The notes beneath the pieces were generated by a model. That model searched no databases. It saw nothing but the letters and a program-made list of their open reading frames with translations, and was not told the DNA's origin. Positions 7,490 to 15,324 of a stretch of DNA of 23,235 bases are shown here, one piece after another. The DNA is taken from assembly GCA_036381475.1 (NCBI GenBank), contig DASVCT010000200.1:1-23235 (forward strand). The letters run 5' to 3'. Numbering within the stretch: the first letter of the stretch is position 1; each line of letters opens with the position of its first letter. This DNA comes from ZC4RG29 sp036381475. Its GTDB lineage: Bacteria; Bacteroidota; Bacteroidia; Cytophagales; Cyclobacteriaceae. The position numbers and the translations under genes were made by a program.

Positions 7490-9508
7490 ATGGAAGAACC
7501 ACGAGCCTTCAAACCGTACGTTCCACCTGAACAAACCCTCGCGGAACTCACGGTCAAGTCAATTACCTTTGGCGCCCTTTTCGGCGTGTTGTTCGGAGCC
7601 TCAACTGTTTACCTTGCGCTGAAGGCCGGGCTCACGGTATCCGCATCCATACCCATCGCGGTCATCGCGATCACGTTGGGCCGGAAATTCTTGAAGACCA
7701 CCATCCTCGAGAACAATATCATTCAGACGACTGGATCGGCGGGCGAGTCGATTGCTGCCGGCGTGGTATTTACGCTACCGGGTTTTCTGTTCTTATCTCC
7801 TGAGAGCAATGGGCAGGAATATTTCCGATACCTCACCATCCTCATCCTCGCGGCGTTCGGCGGTATGCTGGGAACGCTGATGATGATACCGCTGAGGCGC
7901 TCGCTCATAGTCAAGGAGCATGGCAATTTGCCTTACCCCGAAGGTACTGCGTGCGGGTCGGTGTTGGTGGCAGGGGAGCGCGGTGGTGTCTTTGCACAAA
8001 CGGCATTCATCGGAATGGGTATCGCCATGGGCTATGCCATACTGCAGAAGGTGTTTCACGTTATTGCCGAAGTGCCTGCGCTTGTGACAAGCAAGGCCAG
8101 CAAGTTCTGGCCCTCTGCCACGATCAACGGCGAGATCACTCCTGAGTACCTGGGTGTAGGTTACATCATCGGTCCGCGGATATCCGGCGTTCTGGTTGCG
8201 GGGTCTGTGCTCGCGTGGTGGGCGATGATCCCACTCATCACGACGATTGTCGACCCGGCGGTTATTGCAAGTCAGCTGGTGAAAATCGGCGACCTCCCCA
8301 GTTTGGATACTTCAGGAGGACGCGGAGGCTGGGATCCGGCTACGCAGACGTTCGCAAATCCTGCACCGGCGATATACTATGCTTACATCCGGCAGATCGG
8401 GGCGGGCGCGGTGGCCGCCGGTGGTTTTATCACACTGCTCAAGACACTCCCGACAATCATCAGCTCGTTTAAGGAGAGCGTAAGGTCGCTTCGCGAGAAA
8501 GGTTCAGCCGGCGTGGTGCGCACGGATCGCGACCTGTCGTTCCGTGTGGTGATTGTGGGCAGCCTTATCCTGGTGGTGCTGACAACGGTGATGCCCCTGA
8601 TTCCCGGTGAGGGTGTCGTGCAGCGACTGTTAATCGGTGTGCTGGTGGTGTTGTTCGGCTTCTTCTTTGTGACCGTGTCGAGTCGCATCGTCGGCCTGGT
8701 CGGCAACAGCAACAACCCCATATCGGGTATGACCATCGCCACACTCATGGGAACGTGTCTCATTTTCACCGCTGTGGGATGGACAGGCTACTTCTATGAA
8801 CCGGTTGCACTCGTGGTGGGAGGGATGATTTGCATCGCCGCTGCAAATGCAGGGGCGACATCCCAGGATCTCAAAACAGGTTATCTTGTGGGCGCCACTC
8901 CAAGAAATCAACAGATCGCACTTTTCGTCGGCGCCATTGTCTCCTCGGTGGCCATCGGTTTTATCGTTAAGTTGCTGGATACACCCACGCAAGCATTGCT
9001 CGACCAGGGAATACACCATGCTATCGGCCACACGTATCCCGCGCCGCAGGCTACGCTCATGGCCACGCTTGCGAAGGGCATCCTGAGTTTCAATCTCGAC
9101 TGGCAATATGTGATCGTGGGTGTTTTTATTTCAGTGACACTCGAACTGTGCGGTGTAACGGCGCTGGCCTTTGCGATCGGATTGTATCTTCCCTTGTCTA
9201 CGACCTTGCCGATATTCGTTGGCGGAGCCATCAAAGGAATTATCCACTGGCGTGCGGGCAACAAGCAGGAAGAAGGCGAATCAGAGCTCAGCAAGGGCAA
9301 TCTGCTCGCCACAGGACTCGTCGCAGGCGGTGCGCTGACGGGAGTGATCGTGGCGATACTGTATGTATTTCTCGAAGACAAGATGGTGACGCTGAGTGCA
9401 GAGCATGGTTTGACGGAAATGCTGGGACGAGGCGGCTATCAGCTGATGGGCGCCCTTTTCTTTGCTGCGATGGCCACGTACTTATATCGGGTCGCGGCCA
9501 GGAAATAG
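7490..9508 (+). CDS. OPT family oligopeptide transporter
   Basis: A 672-aa integral membrane protein of the oligopeptide transporter (OPT) family, unrelated to the POT proteins before it. It has many hydrophobic helices. The family motif NPISGMT begins at about residue 409. Family-typical segments also include TGSAGESIAAGVVFTLPGF near residues 81-99 and LPYPEGTACGSVL near 147-159. Bacterial members are presumed to import oligopeptides or metal-chelate compounds by proton coupling; the substrate here is unknown. The 24-bp gap to the POT gene and shared strand suggest one operon. Its stop is only six bases from the convergent TerB-like gene, leaving no room for a separate terminator. Confidence 0.93.
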   Translation: MEEPRAFKPYVPPEQTLAELTVKSITFGALFGVLFGASTVYLALKAGLTVSASIPIAVIAITLGRKFLKTTILENNIIQTTGSAGESIAAGVVFTLPGFLFLSPESNGQEYFRYLTILILAAFGGMLGTLMMIPLRRSLIVKEHGNLPYPEGTACGSVLVAGERGGVFAQTAFIGMGIAMGYAILQKVFHVIAEVPALVTSKASKFWPSATINGEITPEYLGVGYIIGPRISGVLVAGSVLAWWAMIPLITTIVDPAVIASQLVKIGDLPSLDTSGGRGGWDPATQTFANPAPAIYYAYIRQIGAGAVAAGGFITLLKTLPTIISSFKESVRSLREKGSAGVVRTDRDLSFRVVIVGSLILVVLTTVMPLIPGEGVVQRLLIGVLVVLFGFFFVTVSSRIVGLVGNSNNPISGMTIATLMGTCLIFTAVGWTGYFYEPVALVVGGMICIAAANAGATSQDLKTGYLVGATPRNQQIALFVGAIVSSVAIGFIVKLLDTPTQALLDQGIHHAIGHTYPAPQATLMATLAKGILSFNLDWQYVIVGVFISVTLELCGVTALAFAIGLYLPLSTTLPIFVGGAIKGIIHWRAGNKQEEGESELSKGNLLATGLVAGGALTGVIVAILYVFLEDKMVTLSAEHGLTEMLGRGGYQLMGALFFAAMATYLYRVAARK

Positions 9509-9514
9509 GTGGCG

Positions 9515-9892
9515 TCAGTTTGCCGTAGCAGACGTTAAGTCGATAATCCGCTTCAGCGATTCGAGAGCCTGCGATTCGGACGCGTTGATGGCGCCATCGG
9601 CTCCGGCGATCTCACGTATGTCCTGAAAGAGATGTTCCCGAAGTTCAGGATTTGCGCCTTTGAATTTCTCAAAGGTGTCTTTGAACAACGTGTCGAGTTG
9701 TGATTTGTCAAAATTGTTGTAGTCGCGAATGGTTTGGTACAACTTTTTCTCCAGATCGGTGCCTTTGGGGAACAGCGCGTGCATTTTTTGTTTGATCAGC
9801 GCCATCTCCCGCGGATCATAGTTGTGGTCCGCTTCCGACATGTGGACATAAACAAAAAGGAGGAAGTCGGGAAAAGTGTCGTGGATCACCAT
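9515..9892 (-). CDS. TerB-like domain protein
   Basis: A 125-aa cytosolic protein resembling the TerB/TerB-like helical domain. An N-terminal FLLFVYVHMSEADHNYDP segment and a later ADGAINASESQALESL segment match the paired acidic, metal-binding-type motifs of this fold. TerB proteins are linked to tellurite resistance and stress responses, but single-domain members outside ter operons usually have no known role. It is convergent with the OPT transporter (six-base gap) and stands alone on its strand, since groEL upstream is separated by a terminator. The ATG at 9892 is kept because the domain begins a few residues after it; a later Met would cut into the first helix. The function is not established. 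Confidence 0.75.
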   Translation of the reverse strand: MVIHDTFPDFLLFVYVHMSEADHNYDPREMALIKQKMHALFPKGTDLEKKLYQTIRDYNNFDKSQLDTLFKDTFEKFKGANPELREHLFQDIREIAGADGAINASESQALESLKRIIDLTSATAN

Positions 9893-10082
9893 ACGTGTTG
9901 GATTTTTGAAACGATTGGCGTGTGACCTTCAACGAAGCGCACATCCCGGGGCCTGGACGAAAGCATACGCACAGGAAGTAATGTCACCAGGATAACGTTT
10001 AGGTCATTAAAAATGTTCGGCCACGCGGGGCGCTGCTCGCAAAAGTGAAATTTAGTAAAACTAGTTAGAACTTAGAAGTATG
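9893..10082. other. Gene-free spacer upstream of the TerB-like gene
   Basis: I see no convincing ORF, RNA or terminator in this stretch. It should contain the promoter of the minus-strand TerB-like gene, but no clear TAnnTTTG box was found on that strand. Base composition changes to AT-rich from about 10040, before the tandem repeat begins. Confidence 0.5.
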
Positions 10083-10269
10083 TAAGGAAATAAGGAAATA
10101 AGGAAATAAGGATATAAGGATATAAGGGTATAGGGGTATAGGGGTATAGGGGTATAGGGTATAGGGTATAAGGAAATAAGGAAATAAGGAAATAAGGAAA
10201 TAAGGGTATATGATATAGGGTATAGGGTATAGGGTATAACGTATAGGGTATAAGGTATAGGGTATATGG
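10083..10269. repeat. Degenerate 7-8 bp tandem repeat (microsatellite)
   Basis: About 24 head-to-tail units occur. In order they are TAAGGAAA (x3), TAAGGATA (x2), TAAGGGTA, TAGGGGTA (x4), TAGGGTA (x2), TAAGGAAA (x4), then mixed TAGGGTA/TAAGGTA/TATGATA units. All three minus-strand frames stay open through it and would give Tyr-Pro-Leu-Ile-rich sequence, an artefact of the stop-free repeat. G-runs at 10126-10166 (six runs separated by TATA) satisfy the G3+N1-7 quadruplex pattern on the plus strand, as does the G-run series around 10218-10234 in part. Confidence 0.9.
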
Positions 10270-10308
10270 GACAAATCGGTAATCGGTAATTGGTGACGGT
10301 ATCCCAAT

Positions 10309-10336
10309 GTAGAGACGTTGCATGCAACGTCTCTAC
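10309..10336. repeat. Perfect 28-bp palindrome
   Basis: The arms GTAGAGACGTTGCA and TGCAACGTCTCTAC are exact reverse complements with no spacer. It lies between the tandem repeat and the groEL terminator. From memory, palindromes of the form TAGAGACG...CGTCTCTA are dispersed in several bacterial genomes, notably cyanobacteria; this could not be checked here. It could fold as a cruciform or act as a mobile REP-type unit. Confidence 0.85.
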
Positions 10337-10337
10337 T

Positions 10338-10367
10338 AAAAAGGGCTGCCTTACGGGGCAGCCCTTT
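10338..10367 (-). terminator. Intrinsic terminator of groES-groEL
   Basis: On the minus strand AAAGGGCTGCC and GGCAGCCCTTT form a perfect 11-bp stem with a six-base loop, followed by a run of T (A10338-10342 on plus). It lies 49 bases past the groEL stop. The stem would also fold on the plus strand, where only three T follow before CC. Confidence 0.92.
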
Positions 10368-10415
10368 CCGGTATATATATATAGGAATATAAGGTCTATG
10401 TAGATCCGTTGTGGA

Positions 10416-12041
10416 TTACATCATTCCGCCCATTCCGCCCGGAGGCGCTGCGGGGGCTTCCTTTTCTTCAGGGATTTCCGATACGACAGCCTCGGTCGTC
10501 AGCAGCAATCCGGCAATAGAAGCGGCGTTCTCGAGCGCCAGGCGCGATACCTTGGTCGGGTCGATGATACCTGCTTCGAAGAAGTTGTCGAACTTGTTTT
10601 CGCGGGCATTGTATCCATAGTCCTTTTTGCCTTCGCGAATCTTGCTGACGATGACCGATCCTTCCTGACCGGCGTTGGCGACGATCGTACGGAGCGGCGC
10701 TTCGAGCGCTTGCCGGATGATGTTAACACCGGTCGACTGGTCTTCGTTTTCTGTTTCGACGTCCTTAAGTGCTTCGATGGCACGGACGTACGCTACACCG
10801 CCACCCGGGATGATCCCTTCCTGTACTGCGGCGCGCGTTGCGTGCAGTGCATCGTCAACGCGATCTTTCTTTTCCTTCATCTCGACTTCAGTGGCCGCAC
10901 CTACGTAGAGGATAGCGACACCACCGGAAAGCTTGGCCAGACGTTCCTGGAGCTTTTCCTTGTCGTAGTCGGAAGTAGTCGTTTCGATCTGTGACTTGAT
11001 TTGGTTGATGCGTCCCTGGATGTCGGCTTTCTTGCCTGCGCCGTTAACGATCGTAGTGTTGTCCTTGTCGATGTTGACCTTTTCAGCGCGGCCGAGGTGA
11101 TCAAGCGTTGTGTTTTCAAGCTTAAAGCCGAGCTCTTCGGAGATCACTCTACCGCCGGTAAGGATGGCGATATCTTCCAGCATGGCCTTCCTTCTGTCGC
11201 CAAAGCCGGGAGCCTTCACGGCAGCTACCCTCAGAGCGCCGCGGATCTTGTTAACAACCAGTGTAGCGAGCGCTTCACCTTCTACTTCTTCAGCGATAAT
11301 GAGCAGCGGCTTGCCGGTTTGTGCTGTTTGTTCGAGGATGGGCAGGAGCTCCTTCATGGAGCTGATCTTCTTGTCGTGGATCAGGATGTAAGGACTGTCG
11401 AGCTCAGCCTCCATCTTTTCCGTGTTCGTTACGAAGTAAGGGGAGAGGTAGCCGCGGTCGAATTGCATACCTTCCACGGTCTTCACTTCCGTTTCCGTAC
11501 CCTTGGCTTCTTCAACGGTGATGACGCCGTCCTTGCCTACTTTTTCCATGGCGTCGGCGATCATCTTTCCGATTTCTTCGTCGTTGTTGGAGGAGATCGT
11601 TGCGACTTGCGCGATTTCGCTGGAGTCTTTGATTTTCTTGGATTGTCTGCGAAGGCTTTCGACGACGGCGGTTACCGCCTTGTCAATACCCCGCTTCAGG
11701 TCCATCGGATTAGCGCCGGCAGCCACGTTCTTGATGCCGTGACCGAAGATGGCCTGGGTCAGGACTGTTGCAGTGGTGGTTCCGTCGCCGGCTGCATCAG
11801 CCGTCTTGGAGGCCACTTCCTTGACCAGCTGGGCACCCATGTTTTCGATGGGATCTTTCAGTTCAATTTCCTTGGCGACTGTTACCCCGTCCTTTGTTAC
11901 TGTGGGGGCACCGAATTTTTTGTCCAGGATTACGTTGCGTCCTTTCGGGCCGAGGGTGACCTTAACAGCATCGGCCAGCTTGTCGACACCCCTCTTTATC
12001 TTATCCCGCGCAGTGGTATCAAAGGTTATTTCTTTAGCCAT
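10416..12041 (-). CDS. groEL: Chaperonin GroEL (Hsp60)
   Basis: The 60-kDa chaperonin forms a double heptameric ring that encloses unfolded proteins and, with GroES, folds them in an ATP-dependent cycle in the cytosol. The 541-aa protein is normal length. It shows the N-terminal VTLGPKGRNV segment (28-37), the nucleotide-binding GDGTTTATVL segment (85-94) with the catalytic aspartate, the apical VEGMQFDRGYLSPYF segment, and the GGM-rich C-terminal tail ending GGMGGMM. It is preceded by groES with a 27-bp gap and followed by a strong terminator, so the pair is a standard heat-shock operon. No second chaperonin copy is in the window. Confidence 0.99.
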   Translation of the reverse strand: MAKEITFDTTARDKIKRGVDKLADAVKVTLGPKGRNVILDKKFGAPTVTKDGVTVAKEIELKDPIENMGAQLVKEVASKTADAAGDGTTTATVLTQAIFGHGIKNVAAGANPMDLKRGIDKAVTAVVESLRRQSKKIKDSSEIAQVATISSNNDEEIGKMIADAMEKVGKDGVITVEEAKGTETEVKTVEGMQFDRGYLSPYFVTNTEKMEAELDSPYILIHDKKISSMKELLPILEQTAQTGKPLLIIAEEVEGEALATLVVNKIRGALRVAAVKAPGFGDRRKAMLEDIAILTGGRVISEELGFKLENTTLDHLGRAEKVNIDKDNTTIVNGAGKKADIQGRINQIKSQIETTTSDYDKEKLQERLAKLSGGVAILYVGAATEVEMKEKKDRVDDALHATRAAVQEGIIPGGGVAYVRAIEALKDVETENEDQSTGVNIIRQALEAPLRTIVANAGQEGSVIVSKIREGKKDYGYNARENKFDNFFEAGIIDPTKVSRLALENAASIAGLLLTTEAVVSEIPEEKEAPAAPPGGMGGMM

Positions 12042-12068
12042 TTCTTGAAGTGGTTTTAGTTTTACAGA

Positions 12069-12347
12069 TTAAATGGTTCCGAAAATGTCGGAGTTACGCA
12101 TGATCAGGTACTCTTTTCCATCAATTGTGATCTCGGTTCCGGCGTATTTGCCGTACAGGATCTGATCGCCAACTTTAACCGTAACGGGCTTGTCCTTAAG
12201 ACCTTCACCTACTGCGATCACCTTCCCTTTCTGGGGCTTTTCCTTGGAGGTGTCGGGTATGTAGATGCCGGACGCGGTCTTCTCCTCAGCCTCGGCCGGT
12301 TCAACGAGAACCCGGTCTTCGTTCGGTTTGAAATTGATTTTCGCCAT
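12069..12347 (-). CDS. groES: Co-chaperonin GroES (Hsp10)
   Basis: GroES forms the heptameric lid of the GroEL cage. The 92-aa protein has the family N-terminus NFKPNEDRVLVEP, the SGIYIPDTSKEKPQKG mobile-loop region (residues about 27-42) and the GDQILYGKYAGTEI segment. I chose the ATG at 12347 (MAKINFKP), which gives the normal length; the frame is open 18 codons further up, but that stretch is not conserved. It is the first gene of the groES-groEL operon. Its upstream region is shared with a divergent gene of unknown function, and I found neither a clear CIRCE operator nor a clear TAnnTTTG box there. Confidence 0.98.
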   Translation of the reverse strand: MAKINFKPNEDRVLVEPAEAEEKTASGIYIPDTSKEKPQKGKVIAVGEGLKDKPVTVKVGDQILYGKYAGTEITIDGKEYLIMRNSDIFGTI

Positions 12348-12693
12348 ATACGTAATGGAAGTTTTGGTTGAACAATTTTTTTGGTTCTGCCACAGCGGCA
12401 CTCATCTTTTGTGCCAATGTGAAAGGGCATGCAAGAAAGCACATTTTTGCTACAAAATGGCAGTTTTTGTCCGATATTATTGGCCCGACGGACCTGTCCC
12501 GGCAGTTTTTAAATGGCAGGTTGTCAGCCGAAATGTGCAATTCTGACATGACATTTTCGGACACTTTCTGGCATGAAAACTGTGTTTTTTGCTTCGAAGG
12601 TGGCGTAAAACCACGCCGGAACCAGAATTCCGGTGTCCTATTCCGTTCTTTTCGTATTATTTTGGTGGTATATGCAGTAACGGTTTTTGGATT
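12348..12693. other. Divergent intergenic region groES / unknown gene
   Basis: A 346-bp gene-free stretch must hold both promoters. Two dyads are visible. GGCAC/GTGCC at 12397-12415 has a nine-base spacer and slightly resembles CIRCE but is too short. CCGGAA/TTCCGG at 12616-12633 extends to nine pairs with one G-T and a six-base loop. No complete TTG...TAnnTTTG pair was found on either strand. Confidence 0.5.
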
Positions 12694-13428
12694 ATGCAAT
12701 TGTCAAAAGACTGGCTGACGCAGGGATTGATTGACTTCGAGTACAAGAAGTACATCTTACTGGCCTACCTGAAGACAGTGAACGAATCCTTCGGAAAAAG
12801 CGAATTGTACCCGTTTTTGTCTGACCTCGTGTTCCACTACCGGAATGCCCTCGCCATTCGTGAAAACAAAGCCCTCTTACGGGAATCGTTTCCCAAAGAG
12901 CTGTCCCTGGAGGAATTCCGGCGGCTGGAATTGTCCTATCGCAAGCTGATCGAAGACGATGAAGTAATGGCGGAACTGGATGAAATCATAGCTTTTGCGA
13001 TCCCGCGGATCAAAGAATCGCTCCAGGAGGGCACGGTAATCTACGATTACGTGGAATCGCAGTGCGAGATCTCGCCAGTCGGTGTCACGCCCCTGTACGC
13101 CCGGGAAGGATACCTTTTCGTAACCCAGCCCCCGGAAAGGGAAACGAACGTTTACCGGTACCAGATCAGCTTTTACGAGGACAGCCAGGAACAACTCCGC
13201 AGCCTGAACACGGAGTTCCTTGAAAGCGTCCAGAAAAAGCCGCTATATACGTACGAACGCATCAAGCTGGACCTGCTCGCGCGATGGAAGGATATGCCAA
13301 ACCCGGCTACCTATCTGATTCTTTCCCGAATGAAATTTCCATTTACGGAAACGCTTATGCCGGTCGCGAAGCGTCTTTTCGTGAAGCACCTGTCGCGGCT
13401 GTATAATGAGGAGAACCCCAGAGTCTGA
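12694..13428 (+). CDS. Conserved-looking protein of unknown function
   Basis: A 244-aa soluble, charged, largely helical protein that I do not recognise as a named family. It has no signal peptide, membrane helix or obvious catalytic motif. The N-terminal part (SKDWLTQGLIDFEYKKYILLAYLKTV) and the middle (residues about 60-110, rich in Glu/Leu) look helical. A segment near residues 118-150 (YDYVESQCEISPVGVTPLY and beyond) looks beta-rich. I chose ATG 12694 because the longer frame from 12589 begins with non-protein-like sequence. It is divergent from groES and convergent with secG (13-bp gap). From memory, genes like this sit beside groES or secG in other Cytophagales, suggesting a conserved but uncharacterised cytosolic role. 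Confidence 0.75.
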   Translation: MQLSKDWLTQGLIDFEYKKYILLAYLKTVNESFGKSELYPFLSDLVFHYRNALAIRENKALLRESFPKELSLEEFRRLELSYRKLIEDDEVMAELDEIIAFAIPRIKESLQEGTVIYDYVESQCEISPVGVTPLYAREGYLFVTQPPERETNVYRYQISFYEDSQEQLRSLNTEFLESVQKKPLYTYERIKLDLLARWKDMPNPATYLILSRMKFPFTETLMPVAKRLFVKHLSRLYNEENPRV

Positions 13429-13441
13429 GAAGGCCGTTCGC

Positions 13442-13795
13442 TTACTTTGCTGAGTCAGCGGGGGCGGAGGGTTGCGACTGATCGGGGGTTGGCATAGGAG
13501 GCACCAGACCGGGGCTGCCTTGTTGCCCGGCTTCGTCCAGGATCTCATTCCTGGGCGCCTCGCTGGAAGTGGGAAGAATAAAGCTGGCTGAAAGGGTAAG
13601 GACCATGATACCGATGGCGAAGGCCCAGGTGAGCTTCTCCAGCAAATCGCCGGTTTTCTTAACCCCGATAATGTTACTGGCGCCGCTGCCGCCAAACTGG
13701 CTGCTCAGGCCACCTCCCTTGGAATTTTGGGCCAAGACAATAAGCACCAGCAGTATGGCCAGGAATATGATAATACCAAGGATGAGCTCGTACAT
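13442..13795 (-). CDS. secG: Preprotein translocase subunit SecG
   Basis: SecG is the small accessory subunit of the SecYEG channel and assists protein export across the inner membrane. The 117-aa protein has a first transmembrane helix (about residues 4-22), the conserved cytosolic LAQNSKGGGLSSQFGGSG motif (21-38), and a second helix at about 55-73. A proline- and serine-rich tail of about 40 residues follows, longer than in E. coli but usual for this phylum. It begins three bases after the TPR-like gene and is the last gene of the miaB-lptE cluster. The stop lies 13 bp from the convergent unknown gene, with no terminator in the gap. Confidence 0.95.
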   Translation of the reverse strand: MYELILGIIIFLAILLVLIVLAQNSKGGGLSSQFGGSGASNIIGVKKTGDLLEKLTWAFAIGIMVLTLSASFILPTSSEAPRNEILDEAGQQGSPGLVPPMPTPDQSQPSAPADSAK

Positions 13796-13798
13796 GGT

Positions 13799-14773
13799 CT
13801 ACTTTCTTAGGTCTTCAATCTGTGCTGCAAAGTAAGCCTTTTTTTGGGGGAACTTCCAAATGAGCTTCTTCAGCACCTCAATCGCGCGTTCCTTTTTGCC
13901 CTGATTGATGAGAATTTCCACCAACGTCTCACTGACAAGATGCTCTCCGAATTCGCCGGCCTTCACCTGGCTCAGGTCGTCATGAGAAACAGGAGCAGGC
14001 TTGCTCCGGAGATTGGAGATCGTCGGGCTGGCGTTTATGAACTCCTCTATTATTTCGAGTTGCTCCTGCTGCCGTTCACTTCCCGGTATGAGTTTTTTTT
14101 TTGACTGCTCGATGGCATCCAGAATCAGGTCATCCGGACCTTCGGCGTTTTTTTTTTGACCGGTGCTCTTCTTCGGCTGATCGTCTTCTGTTTCGGGAGT
14201 GTCTTGCTGTTGCGCATTCAGGGCGCGGGCCAGCTCAATGATCCGTTCAGCTTTCGCACGGCCCGGCTTTCGTCCCACGCGCCCTTTGGGCTTTTTTGGT
14301 TCCGGTGAAGTTGAAGCAGTTTCAGCAGGGGGCTGTTCCGGCTCCGGTTCAGCCCGCGTTGCTTCCGCTTGAGCTTCTGCCTGTCGCGCCGACTCTGCTT
14401 CGAACAAGCTTTCGAAATTCTGTCGCAGTTCGTGAAGGCGGTTCAATTCGTGCATCACGTCTTCGGCAACCGCGTGTTCTTCGGCTGCTGCGGTGACAGG
14501 CACCGCCGGTGTTTCGTCTGCAGAAACGCGTGGCGTATGGATTCGCGTCATGATGTCCTTGAGCACTGCACGGTCGCCGGCATGTACTGCAGCGCGCTGC
14601 AGGTCCGCCTGTGCCGTGGGAAGGTGATGATCTTTGCTTAGTCGTGCGGCCAACGCATGCAACACCTGGCTGTAAGGATACGCCTCTTTCAACGCCTGTA
14701 TTTGCCAGGCATCTTCTTCTGTGCTGCTCAGGTAACCGTGAAGGATCTTAATGAACTGGTTCTTGGTTTGCAT
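13799..14773 (-). CDS. TPR-like protein with disordered basic linker
   Basis: A 324-aa protein of unknown function. The N-terminal third (about 1-80) is helical (FIKILHGYLSSTEEDAWQIQAL). Residues about 130-215 are low-complexity, rich in Ala, Glu, Pro and Lys. This linker includes a basic KPKGRVGRKPGRAKA patch (161-175) that vaguely recalls an AT-hook. The C-terminus (about 275-322) contains a TPR-like pair ending LINQGKKERAIEVLKKLIWKFP. Two runs of ten A on the coding strand (plus-strand T-runs 14093-14102 and 14148-14157) encode the Lys pairs at 207-208 and 225-227. The ATG at 14773 lies 23 bp after lptE. The position between lptE and secG suggests an envelope-linked role, but none is known. 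Confidence 0.8.
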   Translation of the reverse strand: MQTKNQFIKILHGYLSSTEEDAWQIQALKEAYPYSQVLHALAARLSKDHHLPTAQADLQRAAVHAGDRAVLKDIMTRIHTPRVSADETPAVPVTAAAEEHAVAEDVMHELNRLHELRQNFESLFEAESARQAEAQAEATRAEPEPEQPPAETASTSPEPKKPKGRVGRKPGRAKAERIIELARALNAQQQDTPETEDDQPKKSTGQKKNAEGPDDLILDAIEQSKKKLIPGSERQQEQLEIIEEFINASPTISNLRSKPAPVSHDDLSQVKAGEFGEHLVSETLVEILINQGKKERAIEVLKKLIWKFPQKKAYFAAQIEDLRK

Positions 14774-14796
14774 GACTTTTAAAAATAGGGCAAAAA

Positions 14797-15324
14797 TCAC
14801 CAATTGGCAACCGAAGCGTTGAATATGTCGTTAACTAGTCGCTCAAATATTTCTCTGACATAAGCGTCTTCGACATCGCTCAGATTTTGGTCGTTTGAGA
14901 AGTCTTTATAGAAGGAAAAAGTCTTGTCGCGAAAACTCTTCGTCTCGTCGATGGTATCTGTGTAAGTAATCCTTACGGTAATCGTAAGCCGGGTCATAGA
15001 CGCGGGACTGTAATCGTCAGGTTGTGTCGGAGCGACCGGGGCGATCTGGCTCAGCGTGTATCCCGATATCTCGCCGCTCATCTGCAACTCGCCGCCTTCC
15101 TGGACAACCGAAAGCTTCGTATTCTGCACGAAATAATTCTTCAGCTGATTCGTGAAATCCTGCCCCATGTTCGCCGGACCCATGTCGGCGTTGTTGAAAA
15201 TGTCTTCTATCGTGATGGTGTTTGCTTCCGTTCCCCCGCCGGTGAACGAATACACGCCACAGCCGGCCAGGCCTGCGGCGATGGCTACCAGTACAACTGC
15301 AGCACGCAGTTTATTCAAGATCAT
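14797..15324 (-). CDS. lptE: LPS-assembly lipoprotein LptE-like
   Basis: LptE is the outer-membrane lipoprotein that plugs the LptD barrel and helps insert lipopolysaccharide. The 175-aa protein has a signal peptide with lipobox LAGC (cysteine at residue 22), directly followed by GVYSFTGG, typical of the LptE family in this phylum. The later VVQEGGELQMSGEISGY and ITVRITYTDT segments fit the alternating beta strands of the fold. Its start lies inside the 3' end of the upstream regulator gene (14-bp overlap), and the TPR-like gene follows closely, so expression is tied to the miaB-led cluster. The assignment rests on lipobox, size and context; sequence similarity to E. coli LptE is low. Confidence 0.88.
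   Translation of the reverse strand: MILNKLRAAVVLVAIAAGLAGCGVYSFTGGGTEANTITIEDIFNNADMGPANMGQDFTNQLKNYFVQNTKLSVVQEGGELQMSGEISGYTLSQIAPVAPTQPDDYSPASMTRLTITVRITYTDTIDETKSFRDKTFSFYKDFSNDQNLSDVEDAYVREIFERLVNDIFNASVANW

Noticed and set aside
10061..10327. Three overlapping minus-strand ORFs of 80-88 codons rich in Tyr, Pro, Leu, Ile
   Set aside because: All three frames are open only because the 7-8 bp repeat lacks stop codons on that strand. The same low-complexity peptide appears in each frame and no start context or homology is seen.
11001..12059. Long plus-strand ORF (352 codons) antisense to groEL
   Set aside because: It is a shadow of the highly biased groEL codons. Its translation resembles no protein and groEL itself is unambiguous.
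12397..12415. Possible CIRCE operator upstream of groES
   Set aside because: The GCAC...GTGC halves are nine bases apart instead of thirteen and the flanking bases do not match TTAGCACTC/GAGTGCTAA, so it is only a short dyad.
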